Below, one piece after another: positions 13,870 to 18,028 of a stretch of DNA of 18,028 bases. The position numbers were made by a program, and so were the translations under genes. The notes beneath the pieces were generated by a model, which did no database searches, was not told where the DNA came from, and worked only from the letters and a program-made list of their open reading frames with translations. How positions within the stretch are numbered: position 1 is the first letter of the stretch; every line of letters starts with the position of its first letter. The DNA lies in the NCBI GenBank assembly GCA_000437515.1, contig FR898462.1:1-18028 (forward strand), in the 5' to 3' direction. Source of the DNA: Acidiphilium sp. CAG:727 (GTDB lineage: Bacteria; Bacillota; Clostridia; Christensenellales; Borkfalkiaceae).

Positions 13870-14607
13870 ATGTCAGGACATAGCAAATGGGCAAATATCA
13901 AAAATAAAAAAGCAAAGACCGACGCGGTTAAAGGCAGAATATTCACTAAAATAGGAAGAGAGTTGGCCGTTGCGGCAAAGGGTAACCCCGACCCGTATAC
14001 CAATAGCAAACTTGCCGACGTTATCGCAAAAGCGAAAGCGGCGAATATGCCTAACGACAATATTAAAAGAAGTATAGCCAAAGTGGCGGGTGAACTCGGC
14101 AACGTCAATTACGAAACTCTGACTTACGAAGGTTACGGCGTTGGCGGAAGCGCCGTTATAGTATCTACGCTTACGGATAACAAAAACAGAACGGGCGGCG
14201 ACGTCAGACATATTTTCTCGAAATTCGGCGGGAATATGGGTACGACGGGCTCCGTCGGATATATGTTTGATAACAAGGGCGTAATTGTCGTTGAGAGAAC
14301 GGTAGAAATGACGGAAGACGGCGTAATGGAAGACGCTTTGGAGGCGGGAGCCGAGGACGTTATAACCTGCGACGATTCTTTTGAAATCAGGACTGCTCCG
14401 TCGGATTTTTCGTCGGTCAGAAAGTATCTCGAGGGCAAAAATTACACTTTCCTCGAAGCGGAAGTCGCAATGATTCCCAACGACAAAGTTACTTTGGACG
14501 AACATCAGGAAGAAACTTTCAGAAAAATGCTTGACGCTTTCGAAGAGAACGACGACGTTCAGGACGTATATCATAACGTCGATCTTCCGGACGACGAAGA
14601 AGAATAA
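13870..14607 (+). CDS. yebC: YebC/PmpR (TACO1) family protein
   Basis: 245 residues with the family start MSGHSKWANIKNKKAKTDA, the KGN..P..NSKLADVIAKAKAANMPNDNI segment and YEGYG in the middle domain. The family was long annotated as DNA-binding transcriptional regulators. Mitochondrial TACO1 and more recent bacterial work point to a role in translation, notably of proline-rich stretches. It begins 12 bases after the TrmH-family gene, with AAGGAG at 13856-13861, so it is cotranscribed with translation genes. yebC next to ruvCAB is a common arrangement. Here a protease gene and a structured spacer come between them. Confidence 0.95.
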   Translation: MSGHSKWANIKNKKAKTDAVKGRIFTKIGRELAVAAKGNPDPYTNSKLADVIAKAKAANMPNDNIKRSIAKVAGELGNVNYETLTYEGYGVGGSAVIVSTLTDNKNRTGGDVRHIFSKFGGNMGTTGSVGYMFDNKGVIVVERTVEMTEDGVMEDALEAGAEDVITCDDSFEIRTAPSDFSSVRKYLEGKNYTFLEAEVAMIPNDKVTLDEHQEETFRKMLDAFEENDDVQDVYHNVDLPDDEEE

Positions 14608-14652
14608 ATTATCGGCGAATAGTTCGGAATAAACGAAGCATATTACTAATAT

Positions 14653-14723
14653 CAACGAAATTTCCGTAAACCTGAAATTTAACGAGAGTTATCGGATTCG
14701 GTTTGGATAAACGGATTTCGTTG
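14653..14723 (+). repeat. Long imperfect inverted repeat after yebC
   Basis: CAACGAAAT (14653-14661) pairs with ATTTCGTTG (14715-14723), CCGT (14664-14667) with ACGG (14711-14714), and AAACC (14668-14672) with GGTTT (14700-14704). This gives about 18 bp with a 2-base and a 6-base bulge around a 27-base internal region. A separate palindrome, ATATTA-C-TAATAT, lies at 14640-14652. The repeat could be a 3'-UTR stem or a structured RNA. Its right arm overlaps the possible promoter below. Confidence 0.55.
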
Positions 14724-14731
14724 TGTAATAT
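14703..14731 (+). promoter_or_regulatory. Possible promoter upstream of the tandem terminators
   Basis: TTGGAT at 14703-14708, a 17-base spacer and TAATAT at 14726-14731. Both hexamers are imperfect. If used, the transcript would start near 14738 and either end at the terminators (about 60-105 nt) or read through into the protease gene. Confidence 0.4.
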
Positions 14732-14774
14732 ATGCTTTGCTTATCTCAACTAAAGAATTACGGTTGAACCGAAG

Positions 14775-14801
14775 GGCTCTGCCGTTTATAAGCAGAGCCT
14801 T
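14775..14801 (+). terminator. First of two tandem terminator hairpins after yebC
   Basis: A perfect 8-bp GC-rich stem, 14775-14782 with 14792-14799, with a 9-base loop. Only a short T-run follows (14800-14802), so it is weaker than the second hairpin. Confidence 0.6.
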
Positions 14802-14803
14802 TG

Positions 14804-14840
14804 CGGAGAAGAGTCGATTTTCGACTTCTTCTCCGTTTTT
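14804..14840 (+). terminator. Second, strong terminator after yebC
   Basis: A 14-bp stem, 14804-14817 with 14821-14835 (one bulged T), a TTT loop, then five T at 14836-14840. It should stop the yebC transcript or a short RNA before the protease gene. The remaining 86 bases to 14927 show only a GAGGGAG ribosome binding site and no convincing promoter with correct spacing. Confidence 0.8.
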
Positions 14841-14926
14841 CACAAAAACGTAATTTTTCAATCATACACGCATAAAGAAATTTGGCTACAATTTGACCTA
14901 ATATTTGTAAAGTATAGAGGGAGTAT

Positions 14927-16144
14927 ATGAAAAGGAGTATCAAGTCGATATTTTGCATCGTTTTTGCGGTCGCTATTTCGTTATTTTCGATCGGTTGCGA
15001 TATGTCGATCTCGGTTGACGGAGACGGCAATATCGTACCTGCAACAAAAGACGTAAATATTAACGTGAAATACAGTAATCAGAAATCCGAAGCCACGGAT
15101 CCGGTTACCGTGATAAAGTCTGTACGTTCGACAGTAGTGGAAATTTACGTTCCGGTATCTTCTACCGAGCAGTCGAGCGGTAGCGGCGTGGTCGTCGGGA
15201 TTGACGAAACTACGGGTTACGCGTTGGTAGTTACGTGTCACCACGTAATAGAGGGCGGCGAAACTTTTCAGATTAAATCGCTGGACGGTACCACATTTTC
15301 GCGCGTCGAACTCGTTGGTTCCGATCCCGTTTCGGACGTAGGAGTTCTTATCATCAAGGACGATAATGCGGCGTCTAAGGTGGGAGGTTTCGTCGGATTT
15401 TATACGGGCGAACTTGACGTCGGTACGTCGGTTCTGGCGATCGGTAATCCGCTCGGTTATCTCGGCGGAACTGTTACGCAGGGCATAGTAAGTGCGGTGG
15501 ACAGAAACGTCAGCGTAGAAGGGAAAACCATGAATTTGATTCAGACCGACGCGGCAATAAACGAAGGGAATTCCGGCGGAGGACTTTTCGACGCCAGGAC
15601 GGGTATGTTGCTTGGTATAGTCAACGCGGGATACAAACCTTCTGCCGCTCAAGGTTTAAGTTTTGCGATCTCGGCGTCAACCGTGCTTGAAAAATTTGAC
15701 GCGCTCGTCAAAACCGCAAACGAAACGGGTTCCTTCGGTTATATCGAAGGTAATTTCGATCTCGGCGTCGAATTTGCCGTAGGTGCAGAAAGAGTGAGTT
15801 CGGGCAATTACCAGAATTATTGCGTGGTGATAAAATCGCTTGATAAATACGGTCTTTTCAAAAAAGGAAGTTTGCAGGCGGGCGACGTGATCAGGTCTAT
15901 AAAAGTAACCAAAAAATCGGACGGTAAGACGTACGAATTCAACATAGGCGCTTTATCCGTCGGAATTGTGAATGAAACGATTTCGGAACTTGAAAAGTTC
16001 CTGCAAGAAAAGGTGAGTATGGGTGACACCGTGGCTGTGTACGGAAGACGTTACAACGAAAACCCGGGCGGGACGACGATAAGCGTTCAGAATATCGAAT
16101 GTTCGATTGAAGTGTGTAACTACGTTTACGGAAAAAAGAATTAA
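14927..16144 (+). CDS. HtrA/DegP-like S1C serine protease, predicted lipoprotein
   Basis: 405 residues. A basic start (MKRSIKS), a hydrophobic stretch at 8-23 and lipobox SIGC with Cys24 predict a membrane-anchored surface lipoprotein. Most Gram-positive HtrAs use an uncleaved transmembrane anchor instead. The trypsin-like domain spans roughly 60-265. The triad is His106 in VTCHHVIEGG, Asp137 in DPVSDVGVL and Ser216 in NEGNSGGGLFD. AIGNPLG (171-177) is also conserved. The usual NPGNSGGPL is NEGNSGGGL. The C-terminal region, about 275-395, fits one PDZ domain (LQAGDVIRSI at 317-326). It probably degrades or chaperones misfolded secreted proteins, possibly alongside the foldase at 9574. It is bounded by terminators on both sides, so it is its own unit between yebC and ruvCAB. 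Confidence 0.9.
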   Translation: MKRSIKSIFCIVFAVAISLFSIGCDMSISVDGDGNIVPATKDVNINVKYSNQKSEATDPVTVIKSVRSTVVEIYVPVSSTEQSSGSGVVVGIDETTGYALVVTCHHVIEGGETFQIKSLDGTTFSRVELVGSDPVSDVGVLIIKDDNAASKVGGFVGFYTGELDVGTSVLAIGNPLGYLGGTVTQGIVSAVDRNVSVEGKTMNLIQTDAAINEGNSGGGLFDARTGMLLGIVNAGYKPSAAQGLSFAISASTVLEKFDALVKTANETGSFGYIEGNFDLGVEFAVGAERVSSGNYQNYCVVIKSLDKYGLFKKGSLQAGDVIRSIKVTKKSDGKTYEFNIGALSVGIVNETISELEKFLQEKVSMGDTVAVYGRRYNENPGGTTISVQNIECSIEVCNYVYGKKN

Positions 16145-16154
16145 AATATTATCC

Positions 16155-16210
16155 GCGGGGACGTTAATATATTCGATTCGTATCGAAGACGGCGTTCTCG
16201 CTTTATTTTT
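16155..16210 (+). terminator. Terminator after the HtrA-like gene
   Basis: The outer 9-bp stem, 16155-16163 with 16193-16201 (two G-U pairs), encloses an inner 6-bp hairpin, TTCGAT (16172-16177) with ATCGAA (16182-16187). It is followed by TTTATTTTT at 16202-16210. The two-tier shape resembles the structure at 13019-13080. Confidence 0.65.
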
Positions 16211-16212
16211 AC

Positions 16213-16241
16213 TTGACTAAAAAACGAAAATATATTAAAAT
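16213..16241 (+). promoter_or_regulatory. Sigma-A type promoter for ruvCAB
   Basis: TTGACT at 16213-16218, a 17-base spacer and TAAAAT at 16236-16241. The leader to the ruvC ATG would be only about 20 bases. No LexA/SOS box was recognised around it. Confidence 0.8.
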
Positions 16242-16268
16242 AATCGTATATATTGTTTGGTGTTATTT

Positions 16269-16763
16269 ATGGTTGTGTTAGGCATCGATCCGGGTCTTGC
16301 GACTTTGGGGTGGGGAGTGTTAAAAAACGATCGCGGCAGGTTTGAAACGATCGATTACGGAGTGGTTTTAACTCCGAAAGAGGAAAGTCTGCCCGTAAGA
16401 CTCGCTATGCTCGAAGAGGGCGTAAACAAACTAATCGATAAATATCATCCCGACGAAATCGCTCTCGAAGAGTTGTTCTTTAATAATAATATCACTACGG
16501 GTATCAACGTCGCGCAGGCCAGAGGGGTAATTCTTCTCACTTGCGTTAAAAAATGCGGCAGATTGTACGAGTACACGCCTCTTCAGATAAAGCAAGCGTT
16601 AACCGGCTACGGAAGGGCAGATAAAAAACAAATGCAGATAATGGTAAAAACGCTTCTTCGGCTCGATAATATTCCAAAACCGGACGACGCCGCAGACGCG
16701 CTTGCCGTTGCGCTTACGCATTGTCAGACGAGCAGATTCAGTTCTTCGTTCGGTATAAGGTAA
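16269..16763 (+). CDS. ruvC: Crossover junction endodeoxyribonuclease RuvC
   Basis: 164 residues. Cuts Holliday junctions symmetrically with RuvAB. The RNase H-like fold has acidic catalytic residues Asp7 (GIDPG), Glu67 or Glu68 (LEELFF), and Asp140/Asp143 in the DDAADALAVALTH signature. An in-frame TTG at 16257 would add four residues. ATG 16269 gives the normal family start (VLGIDPG), although the ribosome binding site is weak. It is followed after 5 bases by ruvA. Confidence 0.96.
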   Translation: MVVLGIDPGLATLGWGVLKNDRGRFETIDYGVVLTPKEESLPVRLAMLEEGVNKLIDKYHPDEIALEELFFNNNITTGINVAQARGVILLTCVKKCGRLYEYTPLQIKQALTGYGRADKKQMQIMVKTLLRLDNIPKPDDAADALAVALTHCQTSRFSSSFGIR

Positions 16764-16768
16764 AAATT

Positions 16769-17365
16769 ATGATAGCATACGTAAAAGGTAAAGTAATAGA
16801 TGAATTCGACGGCGGCGTCGTGCTCGAAAACAACGGTATCGGTTACGAGATATTATGTTCGGCAACGGCTGCAGCCAAACTTTCGGCAAATAAAGAAGGC
16901 GCGGTTTATACTTATTTTCAACTGCGCGACGACGGCGTAAGTCTTTACGGCTTCGACAACAAAGCCGAAAAGGCTATGTTTATAAAACTTATCTCCGTTT
17001 CGGGGGTCGGACCAAAACTCGGAATCGGAGTTCTTTCCGGAATGAATTTAACCGATCTTGCGACCGCCATCGCAACTTCGGACGTTAAAACTCTTTCGAG
17101 AATAAAAGGACTTGGCAAAAAGACTGCCGAAAGGATCGTGCTTGAATTACGTGAAAAAATCGGCGCAGATGAAGACGGCGTGATAACGTCGTCGCCCGCC
17201 GGGGCGGCTAATACCGCGTTGTCTTCCGAAGACGAAGACGCGGTTATCGCGCTTATCGGATTGGGGTTTTCTTCTGCCGACTCGCGTAAGGCGGTGCAAA
17301 AAGCAAGGGAAGCGGGAGCGCAAACCGCGCAGGAAGTTATTTCCGCGGCGTTACGCTCCATGTGA
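16769..17365 (+). CDS. ruvA: Holliday junction DNA helicase subunit RuvA
   Basis: 198 residues. Binds four-way junctions as a tetramer and loads RuvB. The N-terminal OB-fold starts MIAYVKGKV; two helix-hairpin-helix motifs follow, SVSGVGPKLG (about 75-84) and RIKGLGKKTAER (about 110-121). An acidic linker of about 20 residues leads to the C-terminal RuvB-contacting domain from about residue 150. An upstream ATG at 16721 would add 16 residues inside ruvC; ATG 16769 with TAAGG at 16756-16760 gives the family start. Confidence 0.96.
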   Translation: MIAYVKGKVIDEFDGGVVLENNGIGYEILCSATAAAKLSANKEGAVYTYFQLRDDGVSLYGFDNKAEKAMFIKLISVSGVGPKLGIGVLSGMNLTDLATAIATSDVKTLSRIKGLGKKTAERIVLELREKIGADEDGVITSSPAGAANTALSSEDEDAVIALIGLGFSSADSRKAVQKAREAGAQTAQEVISAALRSM

Positions 17366-17383
17366 TTATACGAGGACTAAATT

Positions 17384-18028
17384 ATGTTTGAAAGCGACGA
17401 AAGTCTGATCGTCAGCACGAAAACCGAATACGACGAAGTCGAGAATTTATTGCGGCCGAAGTCTATGGAAGGCTATATCGGGCAGGAAAAGGCGAAAACG
17501 AATTTATCCGTCTTTATGCGGGCGGCTAAACTTCGCGGAGAACCGCTCGATCACGTCTTGCTTTACGGACCTCCGGGGCTCGGCAAAACGACGTTGGCGC
17601 ACATTATCGCAGGCGAAATGGGCGTACAAATTAAAGTTACTTCGGGCCCTTCGATCGAAAAATCGGGCGACCTTGCGGCAATACTTACCAACTTGAACGA
17701 AGGCGACGTATTGTTTATCGACGAAATTCACAGGCTGAACCATAACGTAGAAGAAATTTTATATCCCGCTATGGAAGACTATTCTCTGGATATAATTCTC
17801 GGTAAGGGGCCGTCTGCCCGCTCGGTGCAAATCCCGCTCAAAAAATTCACTTTGGTCGGAGCGACTACGCGGGCGGGAATGTTGAGTTCGCCGCTTCGCG
17901 ACAGATTCGGCGTAATTTGCAGACTCGAAACTTATACGACTGCCGAACTTGCCGAAATAGTCACGCGGAGCGCGAGGACGCTCGGCACCGAAATCGAAAG
18001 GGGCGCGGCGGAAGAAATCGCGAGAAGA
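17384..18028 (+). CDS. ruvB: Holliday junction branch migration ATPase RuvB, N-terminal part (3' end outside window)
   Basis: 215 codons from ATG 17384 to the window edge with no stop; the full protein is usually about 330-350. AAA+ motor that drives branch migration on RuvA-bound junctions. Walker A is GPPGLGKTT at 64-72, Walker B LFIDEIHRL follows about 45 residues later, and GATTRAG is the sensor 1 region. LRPKSMEGYIGQE is the family N-terminal signature. A GAGG lies at 17372-17375. It begins 18 bases after ruvA, completing the ruvCAB order. Confidence 0.97.
   Translation, partial: MFESDESLIVSTKTEYDEVENLLRPKSMEGYIGQEKAKTNLSVFMRAAKLRGEPLDHVLLYGPPGLGKTTLAHIIAGEMGVQIKVTSGPSIEKSGDLAAILTNLNEGDVLFIDEIHRLNHNVEEILYPAMEDYSLDIILGKGPSARSVQIPLKKFTLVGATTRAGMLSSPLRDRFGVICRLETYTTAELAEIVTRSARTLGTEIERGAAEEIARR

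Noticed and set aside
13873..14655. 260-codon antisense open frame opposite yebC
   Set aside because: yebC on the other strand is a clear conserved protein; the antisense translation shows no recognisable motifs.
14732..14767. Eleven-codon possible leader peptide before the tandem terminators
   Set aside because: No ribosome binding site, and the likely transcription start lies at or after the ATG.
14608..14840. T-box or other known riboswitch before the protease gene
   Set aside because: No T-box antiterminator consensus and no recognisable ligand-binding core were seen; the downstream gene is not a typical target.
16257..16268. TTG start for RuvC four codons upstream
   Set aside because: The ATG at 16269 gives the standard family N-terminus.

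Overview
This window is a housekeeping stretch of a bacterial chromosome. Every gene is on the + strand, packed into short operons, and there are no rRNA or tRNA genes, CRISPR arrays or insertion sequences. It most resembles an uncultured member of the Bacillota (class Clostridia or close). Reasons: the prs-pth-mfd-foldase order recalls the Bacillus/Clostridium chromosome, infC-rpmI-rplT has a terminator-bearing leader, TTGaca/TATAAT promoters have 17-base spacers, GGAG-type ribosome binding sites are common, and two lipoproteins fit a Gram-positive surface. Base composition is intermediate, with frequent ATA codons. A genus cannot be named from this alone.

Region 1 (1-4337) is a tightly overlapping operon: the 3' end of a patatin-like phospholipase, an unusual AroA-AroE fusion, a CPBP-family membrane protease, rlmH and tadA. 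Region 2 (4363-9439) has a strong promoter, prs, a hairpin terminator, pth and mfd. Region 3 (9493-11665) is a monocistronic unit for a PrsA/SurA-like foldase lipoprotein with its own promoter and terminator. Region 4 (11684-14607) is the translation operon: promoter, structured leader with attenuator, infC (AUU start), rpmI, rplT, a second terminator-like structure, a TrmH-family rRNA methyltransferase and yebC. Region 5 (14608-14926) has no gene but contains a long inverted repeat, a possible promoter and two tandem terminators. Region 6 (14927-16210) is an HtrA-like surface protease. Region 7 (16213-end) is the ruvCAB Holliday-junction operon, with ruvB cut by the window edge.

The most unusual object is the 695-residue protein at 421-2508. 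An EPSP synthase-like domain is fused to a shikimate dehydrogenase-like domain. The shikimate-phosphate half of the EPSPS site is largely kept. The three arginines that bind the PEP carboxylate, the catalytic Glu and the His-Arg pair are not found, and the dehydrogenase domain lacks its catalytic Lys and shikimate-binding serines. The reading frame is intact and the protein sits among non-shikimate genes, so a changed function is more likely than simple decay. Secondary points of interest are a 24-base in-frame duplication in the cofactor-knot region of the TrmH gene, a parvulin domain interrupted by about 170 residues, terminator-like RNA abutting the TrmH start codon, and the structured yebC-htrA spacer.
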